Shown in pieces: positions 25,040 to 34,618 of a DNA stretch of 64,000 nt. Source of the stretch: JABMMZ01 sp964438995 (GTDB lineage: Bacteria > Bacteroidota > Bacteroidia > NS11-12g > UBA955); NCBI GenBank assembly GCA_964438995.1, contig CAYTMQ010000008.1:62001-126000 (forward strand), given 5' to 3'. The notes beneath the pieces are model-generated. The model saw only the letters and a program-made list of their open reading frames with translations. It searched no databases and was not told the DNA's origin. A program made the translations under genes and the position numbers. Numbering within the stretch: the stretch's first letter is position 1; each line of letters opens with the position of its first letter.

Positions 25040-25492
25040 ATGTCAAACATGAAATTAATTCTTACCCAAGACGTTAGAAACTTGGGTCATAAAGACGACG
25101 TGGTAAGCGTACGCCCTGGTTATGGTCGTAACTATCTTATCCCTCAAGGAATGGCTAAAATGGCTACCGAATCTGCTCTTAAAATGTTAGCAGAAGACGT
25201 AAAACAAAGAGCCTTCAAACAAGATAAAATTAAGAAAGACGCTGAAGCTTTAGCAATAAAACTTGAAGGTGTTACAGTTACTATCAAAGCTAAAACCGGT
25301 ACTTCTGGTAAAATCTTTGGTGCTGTTACTGCTCTTCAAGTTGCTAATAACTTAAAAGAACAAGGTATCGAAGTAGATAGACGTAAAATCGTTTTGTCTG
25401 AAGAACCTAAAGTTTTAGGTAGCTACAAAGCAATCATCAACTTGCACAAAGAGGTTTCTAAAGAAATCGGAATTGAAGTTGTAGCTGAGTAA
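25040..25492 (+). CDS. rplI: 50S ribosomal protein bL9
   Basis: A 150-residue two-domain protein: the N-terminal rRNA-binding domain LTQDVRNLGHKDDVVSVRPGYGRNYLIPQGMA, a long connecting helix rich in Lys and Ala (about 52-80), and the C-terminal domain with VTIKAKTGTSGKIFGAVTALQVA. It extends from the base of the L1 stalk. It is the last gene of the rpsF operon, 18 bp after rpsR, and is followed by an intrinsic terminator. Confidence 0.98.
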   Translation: MSNMKLILTQDVRNLGHKDDVVSVRPGYGRNYLIPQGMAKMATESALKMLAEDVKQRAFKQDKIKKDAEALAIKLEGVTVTIKAKTGTSGKIFGAVTALQVANNLKEQGIEVDRRKIVLSEEPKVLGSYKAIINLHKEVSKEIGIEVVAE

Positions 25493-25512
25493 TCAGTCAT
25501 TCAAATACTTTT

Positions 25513-25547
25513 TTTAAAAAGGGATGAAATAAATTCATCCCTTTTTT
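25513..25547 (+). terminator. Terminator of the rpsF operon
   Basis: AAAAGGGATGAA-TAAA-TTCATCCCTTTTTT forms a strong stem with a terminal T-run, about 20 bp after the rplI stop. Confidence 0.9.
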
Positions 25548-25591
25548 CATTCTATAAGGGCAATCCTATATCTTCGTATTTTATTTTTCAC

Positions 25592-28500
25592 ATGATAAAA
25601 CAATCTATCAAAGCACTGCTCGCTCTCACTTGTGTTTTAATCTTAAACTCAAGCTTTGCACAGACAAAACAAAAAGGCCTCTTATGGCAAATCTCTGGTA
25701 ATGGCTTAAAAAAGCCTAGTTATGTCTACGGCACTATGCACGTTAGTCAGAAAATCGCCTTTCACCTCGGCGACTCTTTCTACATCGCCCTTTCAAAAAG
25801 TGACATTGTCGCTCTTGAACAAGATCTTGACAGTGTCATCCACAGATGGATCACCGAATCTGAAGACGACAACCCCGAAGATGCTGAAAAAGTTTACCCT
25901 AGAAGTTTTAGTAGCTACTTAAACTTATACGACTTCACTCTTAGCAGCTATAACAAAGAACTAATTGAACGCAAACTTAGCGCTGAAGTTAGAGAAGTAA
26001 ATTACTTACTAAAACGCGGAGATCAAGACGATTTTGAAGAAGATGCTTGGTTGGATTTATACATCTACCAAATTGCTAAGAAATTAGGCAAAGGTTTTAC
26101 TGGCGTTGAAGGCTATGAAGAAAGCCGCGATTTGGTTAAAAAATCTCAAAAAGAACCTAAAGACGCTAAAAAGAAAAAAACCAAACGCTACAACTATAGA
26201 CTAAGACAACAGATTGCCGAAGCATACAGAAAAGGCGATATCTTTATGATCGATTCTATTGATAGAATGACCGAATCTGAACATTACCTTGAGTATATGT
26301 TGTACAGAAGAAATGCGAATATGGTACGCCGCATGGACTCTATTATGAAACTTGGCAAAACCATGTTTACTGGTGTTGGTTGCTCTCACCTTCCCGGCAC
26401 TAAAGGCGTGTTGCAAATGTTGATTGAAAAAGGCTATAAAGTTAGACCCGTTCAAAGTATCGCTCTCGACAAAAGTAAAATGGCCAAGAAATATGAAGAA
26501 ATGAAATTCAAGCACAAATATGCTGATTACACTTCTGATGACGGCTTAATTACCGCTAAACTTCCAACTAGGTTGACTAAAGTAAACGATAACAGTTACT
26601 ACTCTTCATACTTGAGCCCAGATCTTGCAAATGGATACTACTATCAAATTGAAAAGATTTCTTGTAATACTGTCTTCTCAGGTAAATCTCCTGAAGATGT
26701 ACTGATGGTTATCGATACCATGATTTTTGAAAACCTACCAGGCGAATTGAGGATGAAACGCCCAATGATGTCAAATGGATTCTTGGGAATTGAAGTGGTA
26801 ACAGAACTTAAAACTGGCGACCTTAACCGCTTCCAAATCTTAGCTTCTCCATTTAACGTATACATCATCAGACTATCAGGTAAAAAAGAATTTGCCTTAA
26901 GTTCTGATGCTAATAATTTCTTTAAGACCATCCAAATCAATGAAGGCAATGCCTCTACTTGGAGAATCATCAATAGTCCGGATAGCGTATTCAGCGTCGA
27001 CTTGCCAAGCAATAGCAAAGAATCAAAATTGCATAGACCTTATAAAGCCAATCCTTCTTTTGAACATTTGGTGTATGAGAAGAATTCAGGAAACACGTAT
27101 TTGATCAAACAAGAAGATTTCTTAAACTCATCTTACCTTGAACATGATACTTTTGAATTAGACGTAATGGCTCAAAGTTTTGCAAAAACAGACGACTTTA
27201 AAATGACCTCAAAACGTCATTTCGCATTGCAAGGCTATAGCGCAATGGATGCAGAATTTGTCAATAAAAACAGCGATAAAATGTTGGCGAGATTTGTAGT
27301 CTGCGGAACCAGATACATCATGTTTGTTTTGAAACCAAGTACTAATGGCGACTTCAATGATAGGTTCTTTACATCCATCAAATTCAATGGCAAAAGCAAT
27401 TATCAATTTATAGATTACAAAGACACTTCTCTATTCTATTCGGTGAAGACGCCTGTATTGCCTGTCATGACCAAAAAATATCCTACGTATTCGTATTACT
27501 ATGGTGATTCGGAAGACGAGGACGACCAAAAAGAAAACAAATACAAAGGCACTTATAAAGAAGTGTACTATTACACTCAAAATGCCAATGAATTTATTGG
27601 AGTTGGCTTCTATAAATATGGTTACTATGAGAATCAAATGAAGTCAGAAAAAGACTATTATGAGAACTGGATAAAAAACAATTCTTTAAAAGTTACTTCG
27701 ATAGAAAAAGGCAAGAGAAACAACATCCCTTATACCACTGTTAGCTATACCGATACCAATACTACAAGAAAGGTAAAGATCATGAACATCTTGCATGGTC
27801 AAGTTAAATATACCGTCACTGCATTTATTGATACTGTATCTGGTAACAGCGATTTCATCAATACCTTTTTCAATACTTTTGATGTTAGTGATACATTAAT
27901 TTACGACAACATTTTTAAAACAAAAGGTGAAAGATTCTTTGCTGATTTTACTAGTAAAGACAGTGCTACAAGAAAAGCAGCTATTAAAAACTATAGAGAA
28001 GTTAATTTCACTAAAAACGATGTAAAACATCTGTGCAACATGATTGATACTATAAACATCAAAGGCGATGCTGGTGAACTTCGCTCAGTAATGTTATATG
28101 AATTGAGTAAGATAGACAGTGCGCAAGATGTGATTGTGCCTTATCTACAAAAATTGTACAATAGATTTACTGATACTGCATACATGCAAATCGCCATTAT
28201 CAAAGCGATTGCAAATCAAAAATGTGACAAAGCATTTCAAGCCATTAAACCAATTCTTGCCAATGACATTCCGATTTCTGATAACGAATACGATATGAGA
28301 AGTATGTTGTACAGCTTCAATGATTCGTTAAAATTAACCAAATTGATTTTGCCTGAATTAATAGAGTTGACTACCATTCCAGAATACAGAAATACCGCTT
28401 ACTCTCTCATTTCACAATTGAAAGACAGTGGTATCATCACCGAAAACGATTATCAAAGTATTCATGAAAAAATCGTCAAAGAAACTAAGATTGAATACAA

Positions 28501-29314
28501 AAGGGTCATGGCCTCTATCAATAAAGACGAAAGTGAAAGCAGTTATTCTTCATACGATTACTACAGATACTCTATAAGAAACGGTATTTCAAATTACATG
28601 TCTCAAATCATGTCGTCGCGATATGGCAACAGTTACCGAACCAATTACAGAAATTATAATTCTGAATTAACGTTGTTAGCCGACATGTTAGATTTATCGC
28701 TTCCATTGCGCACTAAGAACAAAACTATGCAAGAGATATTGCCAAAGATTTTAAAAATCAACGACAATGAAAAGCGTTTGGGTTTATTGCCTGTAGTATT
28801 AAAGTACAATTTAGATTACCACGATACTGTATACCAAGCTTTGGCGAAGAACTTAAAAACCAGAATTGAGTTTTACAATGTGTTGTCTGAAGCCAAAAAG
28901 GTAGACAAATTTCCAAAGTCATACATGAATCACAGCGATTGGGTAAAAGCAGACATCCACAAGCAATTGAGAAGTCGTGATGTTATGGACACAATTATTT
29001 TCCTTTCTAATTCCAAACTAACCATAGGAAATGATTCTGGCATTGTGTATGTGTGCAAATACAAGTTAGAAGAGGAAGATGAATGGGAGCTTTATATTTC
29101 TGATGCCTTACCTTGCGATACCACAAAATTACCTGACACCAAAAAAGATAAGATTTTGTATGGCACGAGTTATTCATTAGGTGAGAAAGACATTATTGAC
29201 AATATTGTAAGAGAATATTTCTTTGAGAGCATATTAGCCAACACCAGAAATAAAAATGGTGGTTATTATGATGGTTACAGAGATTATTCTAGTTCATATT
29301 CGTTTGATTGGTAA
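25592..29314 (+). CDS. TraB/GumN family protein with a very long C-terminal extension
   Basis: A 1240-residue exported protein with signal peptide MIKQSIKALLALTCVLILNSSFA. Residues about 28-290 are a TraB/GumN domain related to Tiki metallopeptidases, with the two GxxH motifs GTMH (47-50) and GCSH (262-265) and an acidic residue E76 in VALEQD. TraB/GumN proteins are normally under 350 residues, so some 900 extra residues are unusual. The extension contains repeated strand-rich units (about 330-760), a helical region resembling HEAT-like repeats (about 765-1000) and a Tyr/Ser-rich tail. It lies alone and ends at a terminator. Periplasmic proteolysis is plausible but unproven. Confidence 0.82.
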   Translation: MIKQSIKALLALTCVLILNSSFAQTKQKGLLWQISGNGLKKPSYVYGTMHVSQKIAFHLGDSFYIALSKSDIVALEQDLDSVIHRWITESEDDNPEDAEKVYPRSFSSYLNLYDFTLSSYNKELIERKLSAEVREVNYLLKRGDQDDFEEDAWLDLYIYQIAKKLGKGFTGVEGYEESRDLVKKSQKEPKDAKKKKTKRYNYRLRQQIAEAYRKGDIFMIDSIDRMTESEHYLEYMLYRRNANMVRRMDSIMKLGKTMFTGVGCSHLPGTKGVLQMLIEKGYKVRPVQSIALDKSKMAKKYEEMKFKHKYADYTSDDGLITAKLPTRLTKVNDNSYYSSYLSPDLANGYYYQIEKISCNTVFSGKSPEDVLMVIDTMIFENLPGELRMKRPMMSNGFLGIEVVTELKTGDLNRFQILASPFNVYIIRLSGKKEFALSSDANNFFKTIQINEGNASTWRIINSPDSVFSVDLPSNSKESKLHRPYKANPSFEHLVYEKNSGNTYLIKQEDFLNSSYLEHDTFELDVMAQSFAKTDDFKMTSKRHFALQGYSAMDAEFVNKNSDKMLARFVVCGTRYIMFVLKPSTNGDFNDRFFTSIKFNGKSNYQFIDYKDTSLFYSVKTPVLPVMTKKYPTYSYYYGDSEDEDDQKENKYKGTYKEVYYYTQNANEFIGVGFYKYGYYENQMKSEKDYYENWIKNNSLKVTSIEKGKRNNIPYTTVSYTDTNTTRKVKIMNILHGQVKYTVTAFIDTVSGNSDFINTFFNTFDVSDTLIYDNIFKTKGERFFADFTSKDSATRKAAIKNYREVNFTKNDVKHLCNMIDTINIKGDAGELRSVMLYELSKIDSAQDVIVPYLQKLYNRFTDTAYMQIAIIKAIANQKCDKAFQAIKPILANDIPISDNEYDMRSMLYSFNDSLKLTKLILPELIELTTIPEYRNTAYSLISQLKDSGIITENDYQSIHEKIVKETKIEYKRVMASINKDESESSYSSYDYYRYSIRNGISNYMSQIMSSRYGNSYRTNYRNYNSELTLLADMLDLSLPLRTKNKTMQEILPKILKINDNEKRLGLLPVVLKYNLDYHDTVYQALAKNLKTRIEFYNVLSEAKKVDKFPKSYMNHSDWVKADIHKQLRSRDVMDTIIFLSNSKLTIGNDSGIVYVCKYKLEEEDEWELYISDALPCDTTKLPDTKKDKILYGTSYSLGEKDIIDNIVREYFFESILANTRNKNGGYYDGYRDYSSSYSFDW

Positions 29315-29331
29315 TACCTGACACATTATAC

Positions 29332-29364
29332 AAAAAGCAGCAATCAAAAATTGCTGCTTTTTTT
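29332..29364 (+). terminator. Terminator of the TraB-like gene
   Basis: AAAAAGCAGCAAT-CAAAAA-TTGCTGCTTTTTTT forms a stem followed by a T-run, 17 bp after the stop codon. Confidence 0.9.
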
Positions 29365-29446
29365 GCTTCTAACGCCCTTAAACAATCTTCGAGGCAGACT
29401 TACTCCTTTACAATCATACACGCCAAGAATCGCTCCTAAAGGGCAT

Positions 29447-29477
29447 AAAAAAAGTCGCAACATTAATTGCGACTTTC
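29447..29477 (-). terminator. Terminator of the ribosomal superoperon, after rplQ
   Basis: On the minus strand AAAGTCGCAA-TTAATG-TTGCGACTTT is followed by seven T in all. It lies 20 bp downstream of the rplQ stop and closes the whole str-S10-spc-alpha transcript. Confidence 0.9.
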
Positions 29478-29495
29478 TCATTATGGATAAATGTA

Positions 29496-29984
29496 TTATT
29501 CTTCAGTTGTTTCGGTTGCAGTTTCTTCAGCAGCAGATTCGGTAGACTCAGCTTTCGCTTTGGTTTTACCTCTTCTTGTTTTTGGTTTAGCTGCTTTGGT
29601 TTTCTTACCGATTGCGTCAGTGTACTCGTTGAAGTCTACGAATTCGATCATAGCCATTTCAGAGTTGTCACCCATTCTGTTACCTAATTTAAGAATTCTC
29701 AAGTAACCACCTGGTCTATCTGCAATTTTTTGAGCGATAGGACCGAACAATTCTTGGATAGAATCTTTATCTCTTAAGTAAGCGAATACAGTTCTTCTTG
29801 AGTGAGTATCATCTTTTTTAGCTTTGGTGATGATAGGCTCAGCATATACTCTTAAAGACTTAGCTTTAGCAAGAGTTGTAACAATTTTTTTGTTTTTTAT
29901 CAAAGAGATGGTCAGGTTAGCCATCAATGCTCTTCTATGTGAAGATGTTCTACCTAATTTATTTACTTTATTTCCGTGTCTCAT
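29496..29984 (-). CDS. rplQ: 50S ribosomal protein bL17
   Basis: A 162-residue protein, longer than the usual 115-130. The core MRHGNKVNKLGRTSSHRRALMANL and GGYLRILKLGNRMGDNSEMAMIEFVD is canonical. After about residue 128 comes a disordered tail with a Lys-rich part followed by a Glu/Thr-rich end, seen in many Bacteroidota L17 proteins. It is the last gene of the superoperon, 12 bp after rpoA. Confidence 0.97.
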   Translation of the reverse strand: MRHGNKVNKLGRTSSHRRALMANLTISLIKNKKIVTTLAKAKSLRVYAEPIITKAKKDDTHSRRTVFAYLRDKDSIQELFGPIAQKIADRPGGYLRILKLGNRMGDNSEMAMIEFVDFNEYTDAIGKKTKAAKPKTRRGKTKAKAESTESAAEETATETTEE

Positions 29985-29996
29985 TATATTCTTTTA

Positions 29997-30989
29997 TTAA
30001 TCTTCACCTAAGTTATATTTAGATACGTCCATACCGAAGTTAAGACCTTTTTCTCTAACGAATTCTTCTAGTTCAGATAGAGACTTTTTACCGAAGTTTC
30101 TGAATTTCAATAAATCGTCGATATCGTAGCTAACCAATTCGCCCAAAGTACGGATTTCAGCAGCTTTCAAGCAGTTGTATGCTCTTACTGAAAGATCCAA
30201 ATCAGCCAAGTTGGTTTTAAGAATTTTACGCATGTGTAAGAAGTTCTCGTCAACCTCTTGAGCTGGCTTTTTAACTTGAGAATCCAACAAGATATTTTCA
30301 TCACTGAATAGGATAAAGTGTTGGATAAGAATATTAGCAGCTTCTTTAAGAGCGTTTTCTGGGTGGATAGAACCGTCGGTAGTCAATTCGATGATCAACT
30401 TTTCGTAGTCGGTTTTTTGTTCAACCCTGAAATCTTCTACAGAAAACTTTACGTTTTTGATTGGAGTAAAGATAGAATCGATTGGAATTAAACCAATTTG
30501 AGCATCTTTAGGTTTGTTTTCTTCAGCTGGAACGTAACCACGACCTTTGTCGATAGAGATTTCCATTTCAAGATTCACAAACGGTTCCATATTGCAGATC
30601 ACTAAATCTGGGTTCAACACTTCAAAAGTGTTGGTATATCTCGCGATATCACCAGCAGTGAATTGTTCTTTACCTTTAATGCTGATAAACACTTTTTCGT
30701 GGTCATCAGAGTTGCTGATTTTTTTGAAACGCACTTGTTTTAGGTTCAAAACGATCTCAGTGATATCTTCAGATACACCTTTGATGGTAGTGAACTCATG
30801 CTCTACACCTTGTATACGGATTGTAGTGATAGCATGACCTTCTAATGAAGAAAGCAATATTCTGCGCAGTGAGTTTCCAATTGTAACGCCATAACCTTTC
30901 TCAAGCGGACTGAACTCGAACAGACCAAAGAAGTCTGTGTCCTTGTGCATGATTACTCTTTCGGGTTTTTGGAATGCTAATATTGGCAT
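29997..30989 (-). CDS. rpoA: DNA-directed RNA polymerase alpha subunit
   Basis: A 330-residue subunit that nucleates polymerase assembly. The N-terminal dimerisation domain (about 1-235) includes GYGVTIGNSLRRILLSSLEGHAI. The C-terminal domain (about 250-330) shows VRAYNCLKAAEIRTLGELV and KFRNFGKKSLSELEEFV, which contacts DNA and activators. Length and order are standard. It lies 23 bp after rpsD. Confidence 0.98.
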   Translation of the reverse strand: MPILAFQKPERVIMHKDTDFFGLFEFSPLEKGYGVTIGNSLRRILLSSLEGHAITTIRIQGVEHEFTTIKGVSEDITEIVLNLKQVRFKKISNSDDHEKVFISIKGKEQFTAGDIARYTNTFEVLNPDLVICNMEPFVNLEMEISIDKGRGYVPAEENKPKDAQIGLIPIDSIFTPIKNVKFSVEDFRVEQKTDYEKLIIELTTDGSIHPENALKEAANILIQHFILFSDENILLDSQVKKPAQEVDENFLHMRKILKTNLADLDLSVRAYNCLKAAEIRTLGELVSYDIDDLLKFRNFGKKSLSELEEFVREKGLNFGMDVSKYNLGED

Positions 30990-31012
30990 TTGATTTATTT
31001 TTTAATTATGGT

Positions 31013-31618
31013 TTATTTAGAGTACAACTCTACGATTAATTGTTCTTTAATGTTTTCAGGAATTTCAGATCTTTCAGGATAGTTAATGAAAGTACCTGTC
31101 ATTTCTTTTTCGTTCCAATCTAACCAGCTGAAACGTTTGTGACCTGAAGCCAATGAATTGGTGATAGCTTCTAGAGATTTTGATTTCTCACGAACTGAAA
31201 TTTTATCACCAGCTTTTAGCAACATAGAAGGAATGTTCACAATCTCACCATTCACTAGAATGTGGTTGTGTGTTACGAATTGTCTTGCAGAACTTCTAGT
31301 TGGAGCGATACCCAATCTGAAAACTGTGTTATCTAATCTTGATTCTAACAATTTCAATAAGTTTTCACCTGTGATACCACGTTTTTTAGCTGCAATGCTA
31401 AAGGTTTTCGCGAACTGACGTTCTAGAATACCATATGTATATTTTGCCTTTTGTTTTTCTGATAACTGAATAGCGTACTCAGATTGTTTACCTCTTCTTC
31501 TTGAGTTACCGTGCATCCCTGGAGGGTAGTTCTTTTTCTCAAGAGTTTTATCCGGACCAAAGATTGCTTCTCTGAATCTACGAGCTATTTTTGTTTTAGG
31601 ACCTGTATATCTTGCCAT
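31013..31618 (-). CDS. rpsD: 30S ribosomal protein uS4
   Basis: A 201-residue primary binder of 16S rRNA. The start MARYTGPKTKIARRF and the motif KNYPPGMHG are typical, and the S4 RNA-binding domain occupies about 90-155 (SRLDNTVFRLGIAPTRSSAR). The N-terminus lacks the zinc-binding cysteines found in some bacteria. It may have an autoregulatory role as in other phyla, but no binding site was assigned. Confidence 0.98.
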   Translation of the reverse strand: MARYTGPKTKIARRFREAIFGPDKTLEKKNYPPGMHGNSRRRGKQSEYAIQLSEKQKAKYTYGILERQFAKTFSIAAKKRGITGENLLKLLESRLDNTVFRLGIAPTRSSARQFVTHNHILVNGEIVNIPSMLLKAGDKISVREKSKSLEAITNSLASGHKRFSWLDWNEKEMTGTFINYPERSEIPENIKEQLIVELYSK

Positions 31619-31641
31619 TTTCTTTTCTTTTTAAATAGTGA

Positions 31642-32022
31642 TTAGATACGTCTGCGTTTAGGTGGACGACAACCGTTGTGTGGAAGTGGAGTTGTATCGT
31701 TGATTGACATAACTTCTAGTCCAACTGCTGCTAAGTTTCTGATTGCAGAATCTCTTCCTGAACCCGGACCTTTTACGAATACATCTACTTTTCTTAGTCC
31801 TAAATCGTAGGCTACTTTACCACAATCTTGGCTTGCTAACTGAGCTGCATATGGAGTGTTCTTTTTTGAACCTCTGAAGCCCATTTTACCTGCTGAAGAC
31901 CATGAAATAACATCTCCGTTTGCGTTTGTTACTGAAACGATGATGTTGTTGAAAGAGGCCTTAATGTGTACCTGACCGATTGGGTCAACTTTTACTTTCT
32001 TTTTGTTCTTTACAGTACTCAT
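31642..32022 (-). CDS. rpsK: 30S ribosomal protein uS11
   Basis: A 126-residue protein with a Lys-rich N-terminus and the S11 core GQVHIKASFNNIIVSVTNANG, SSAGKMGFRGSKKNTPYAAQ and the C-terminal GCRPPKRRRI. It forms the platform of the 30S subunit. It is seven bases downstream of rpsM. Confidence 0.98.
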   Translation of the reverse strand: MSTVKNKKKVKVDPIGQVHIKASFNNIIVSVTNANGDVISWSSAGKMGFRGSKKNTPYAAQLASQDCGKVAYDLGLRKVDVFVKGPGSGRDSAIRNLAAVGLEVMSINDTTPLPHNGCRPPKRRRI

Positions 32023-32029
32023 TTATCTA

Positions 32030-32407
32030 TTATTTAGTGACTTTCTTTTTATTGGCAACTGTTTTACGTTTACCTTTTCTGGTACGAGCGTTGTTTTTTG
32101 TGCTCTGACCTCTTACAGGCAAACCTTTACGGTGACGGGTACCACGGTAGCAACCGATATCCATCAAACGTTTAATATTCAATTGGTTCTCTGAACGTAG
32201 CTCCCCTTCTGTTTTGAAAGAGTTTGCAATGATGTTACGGATACTTGTTAAATCGTCATCATCCCAATCGCCTACTTTTTTATCGTGACTAACTTTAGCC
32301 TCGTCTAAAATCATTGCGGCTCTGCTCGATCCGATGCCGAAAACATAGGTTAAACCTATGACACCTCTTTTGTTTTTAGGTAAATCAATACCAGCTATTC
32401 TTGCCAT
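32030..32407 (-). CDS. rpsM: 30S ribosomal protein uS13
   Basis: A 125-residue head protein that contacts the large subunit and P-site tRNA. It has MARIAGIDLPKNKRGVIGLTYVFGIG at the start, RLMDIGCYRGTRHRKGLPVRGQ in the middle and a basic tail. It follows rpmJ by nine bases. Confidence 0.98.
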   Translation of the reverse strand: MARIAGIDLPKNKRGVIGLTYVFGIGSSRAAMILDEAKVSHDKKVGDWDDDDLTSIRNIIANSFKTEGELRSENQLNIKRLMDIGCYRGTRHRKGLPVRGQSTKNNARTRKGKRKTVANKKKVTK

Positions 32408-32416
32408 GTTTTAAAA

Positions 32417-32533
32417 TTATCCTTGTCTTTGTTTAAATTTTGGGTTCTTCTTGTTAATTACAAAAAGCTTGCCTTTGCGTTTTACCAATTTGCAATCGGC
32501 GCTGCGTTTCTTTACTGAAGTTCTTACTTTCAT
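32417..32533 (-). CDS. rpmJ: 50S ribosomal protein bL36 (cysteine-poor form)
   Basis: A 38-residue protein found by translating the gap between infA and rpsM: it begins MKVRTSVKKRSADCKLV and ends NPKFKQRQG. Zinc-ribbon L36 proteins have three Cys and a His as ligands; here only one Cys remains, so this is a zinc-independent version, as is usual in Bacteroidota. It starts seven bases after the infA stop, in the normal infA-rpmJ-rpsM order. Confidence 0.95.
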   Translation of the reverse strand: MKVRTSVKKRSADCKLVKRKGKLFVINKKNPKFKQRQG

Positions 32534-32540
32534 GTCCTTA

Positions 32541-32759
32541 TTATTTGTATCTATATGAAATTCTACCTCTTGAAAGATCGTATGGACTCATCTCCACTTG
32601 AACCTTGTCGCCAGGTAAAACCCTGATATATTTCATTCTCATTTTCCCTGAAATCGTAGCAATGATCTCATGTCCATTCGCAAGTTGTACGCGAAACATC
32701 GCATTAGACAACGCTTCTACTATCGTACCATCTTGTTTTATTGAGTCTTGCTTCGCCAT
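32541..32759 (-). CDS. infA: Translation initiation factor IF-1
   Basis: A 72-residue OB-fold protein: KQDGTIVEALSNAMFRVQLANGHEIIATISGKMRMKYIRVLPGDKVQVEMSPYDLSRGRISYRYK, shown here in sections only by its key motifs GHEI, GDKV and RGRI. It binds the A site of the 30S subunit during initiation. It lies 41 bp after secY and seven before rpmJ. Confidence 0.98.
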   Translation of the reverse strand: MAKQDSIKQDGTIVEALSNAMFRVQLANGHEIIATISGKMRMKYIRVLPGDKVQVEMSPYDLSRGRISYRYK

Positions 32760-32800
32760 TTTTTCGGGGGGTGCAAATTTAATACTATTTTTTTAATTTA

Positions 32801-34159
32801 TCAAATTGATTGTGTTGCGATACCTGTTCTTCCTTTGATACGTCCCGACTTCATTAAGCCGTCGTAGTGTCTCATCAACAAGTGACTCTCGATTTGCTGC
32901 AATGTGTCTAAAACAACACCTACCATAATCAATAATGAAGTTCCACCAAAGAATTGAGCAAACCCTTGACTCACTCCGAACACCATTGCTATTGATGGTA
33001 ACACCGCAACTAATGCTAGGAATAATGAACCTGGGAATGTGATTCTTGACATGATTTCTTCAATGTACTCGCTGGTTGCTCTTCCTGGTTTTACACCTGG
33101 AATGAAACCTCCACTTTTCTTCATATCATCAGCCATTTGGTTAGGATTAACCGTAATCGCTGTGTAGAAGTAAGTAAACAATATAATCAATAATGCAAAT
33201 AAACTGTTGTAAGCTAATGAACCATAATCACTCAAAGCTCTTAAAATTGAACTTTGTGAATCTATAGCCTGTGATAAGGTTGGAGGGATAAACATGATTG
33301 CCTGAGCAAAAATGATTGGCATTACACCCGCAGCATTCACTTTTAGTGGGATGTACTGACGAGCGCCTCCGCCTGTCATTCTAGTACCTTCAATTCTCTT
33401 AGCGTAGTTTACCGCAATCTTTCTAACACCTTGAATCAACAAGATGGTAGTGACGATAACTAGCAGCCAGAAAATGATTTCTACTATGAATAATGGCAAT
33501 GCACCTTTAGCCAATTTTAAATCCAATTCTAAACTCACTGCTTCAGGAAGACGGTCGATAATACCTACCATAATGATAAGAGAAATACCGTTGCCTAAAC
33601 CTTTGTCAGTGATACGCTCACCTAACCACATGGTAAACATTGTACCAGCAACCAACATACATACGTTAATGACCATAAACAATGTTTCTGACATTAAAGC
33701 AGGATTGGTTTTGAACAACAATGCACCCCAGTTGTCTTGTTTAGCTGTGATGTTATATAGATAAGCAACAGCTTGAACAGCAGTGATAGCGATGGTTAAG
33801 AATCTTGTATATTGATTGATTTTTCTTCTGCCGTCTTCACCTTCTTTTTGCATACGTTGGAACGCAGGAACTGCGATAGTAAGCAATTGGATAACGATGG
33901 AAGCAGAGATATAAGGCATAATACCTAAAGCGAAGATGGCACCTCTACCGAATGCACCACCAGCAAAAACGTTGACCAAACCAAGGATACCTTCAGTTTG
34001 GTTTTTCAATGCACCCATAAGCACACTACCGTCAATACCTGGCAAAATAATAAATGTGCCGATACGGTATACCAATAAGAACAAGAGAGTATTTAATATT
34101 TTTACTCTCAGATCCTCAATACTCCAGATTTCCTTTAACTTTTGGACAAATTTTTTCAT
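32801..34159 (-). CDS. secY: Preprotein translocase subunit SecY
   Basis: A 452-residue inner-membrane channel with ten transmembrane helices. Visible landmarks are the GTFIILPGIDGSVL first periplasmic loop, the plug region FAGGAFGRGAIFALGIMPYISASI, the GNGISLIIMVGI helix, and the cytoplasmic loop RKIAVNYAKR. With SecE and SecG it translocates signal-peptide proteins, including those later sent to the T9SS. Its start is two bases after rplO. Confidence 0.98.
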   Translation of the reverse strand: MKKFVQKLKEIWSIEDLRVKILNTLLFLLVYRIGTFIILPGIDGSVLMGALKNQTEGILGLVNVFAGGAFGRGAIFALGIMPYISASIVIQLLTIAVPAFQRMQKEGEDGRRKINQYTRFLTIAITAVQAVAYLYNITAKQDNWGALLFKTNPALMSETLFMVINVCMLVAGTMFTMWLGERITDKGLGNGISLIIMVGIIDRLPEAVSLELDLKLAKGALPLFIVEIIFWLLVIVTTILLIQGVRKIAVNYAKRIEGTRMTGGGARQYIPLKVNAAGVMPIIFAQAIMFIPPTLSQAIDSQSSILRALSDYGSLAYNSLFALLIILFTYFYTAITVNPNQMADDMKKSGGFIPGVKPGRATSEYIEEIMSRITFPGSLFLALVAVLPSIAMVFGVSQGFAQFFGGTSLLIMVGVVLDTLQQIESHLLMRHYDGLMKSGRIKGRTGIATQSI

Positions 34160-34161
34160 GC

Positions 34162-34617
34162 TTAGTAAATCGTGATTAAGTTAGTAGAACCACCTTTTTC
34201 TTCGATGGCTTTTTTAGCGGTGTCAGAGAAACCGTGTGCATGCACTTCAAGTTTAGCACTTAACACACCACGTCCTAAGATTTTATAATATTCTCTTTTA
34301 CCAACCAAGTGGTTAGCAACTAGAGTTTCGTGATTGATTACAGTTAGTCCTTTGTTGTCAGCTAATTTTTGAAGAACATCTAAGTTGATGCTAGCCAATT
34401 CAACGCGGTTAAAGTTTTTGAAACCACCTTTTGGAATACGTCTTTGCAATGGCATTTGACCACCTTCAAAACCTTTTTTACGAGAGTAACCGCTACGGCT
34501 TTGAGCTCCTTTATGTCCTTTTGTAGAGGTACCGCCTCTACCAGAACCTTGACCTCTACCAATACGTTTCCCGTTTTTTGTCGAACCTGATGCAGGTTTT
34601 AATGTACTTAAATCCAT
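34162..34617 (-). CDS. rplO: 50S ribosomal protein uL15
   Basis: A 151-residue protein with a long Gly/Arg-rich N-terminal extension (KRIGRGQGSGRGGTSTKGHKG) that threads through 23S rRNA, and a globular C-terminal part with VLSAKLEVHAHGFSDTAKKAIE. It starts one base after the rpmD stop. Confidence 0.98.
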   Translation of the reverse strand: MDLSTLKPASGSTKNGKRIGRGQGSGRGGTSTKGHKGAQSRSGYSRKKGFEGGQMPLQRRIPKGGFKNFNRVELASINLDVLQKLADNKGLTVINHETLVANHLVGKREYYKILGRGVLSAKLEVHAHGFSDTAKKAIEEKGGSTNLITIY

Positions 34618-34618
34618 T

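Noticed and set aside
32417..32533. bL36 as a broken gene because three of four zinc ligands are missing
   Set aside because: The protein is full length, in normal gene order, and the cysteine-poor form is the usual one in Bacteroidota.
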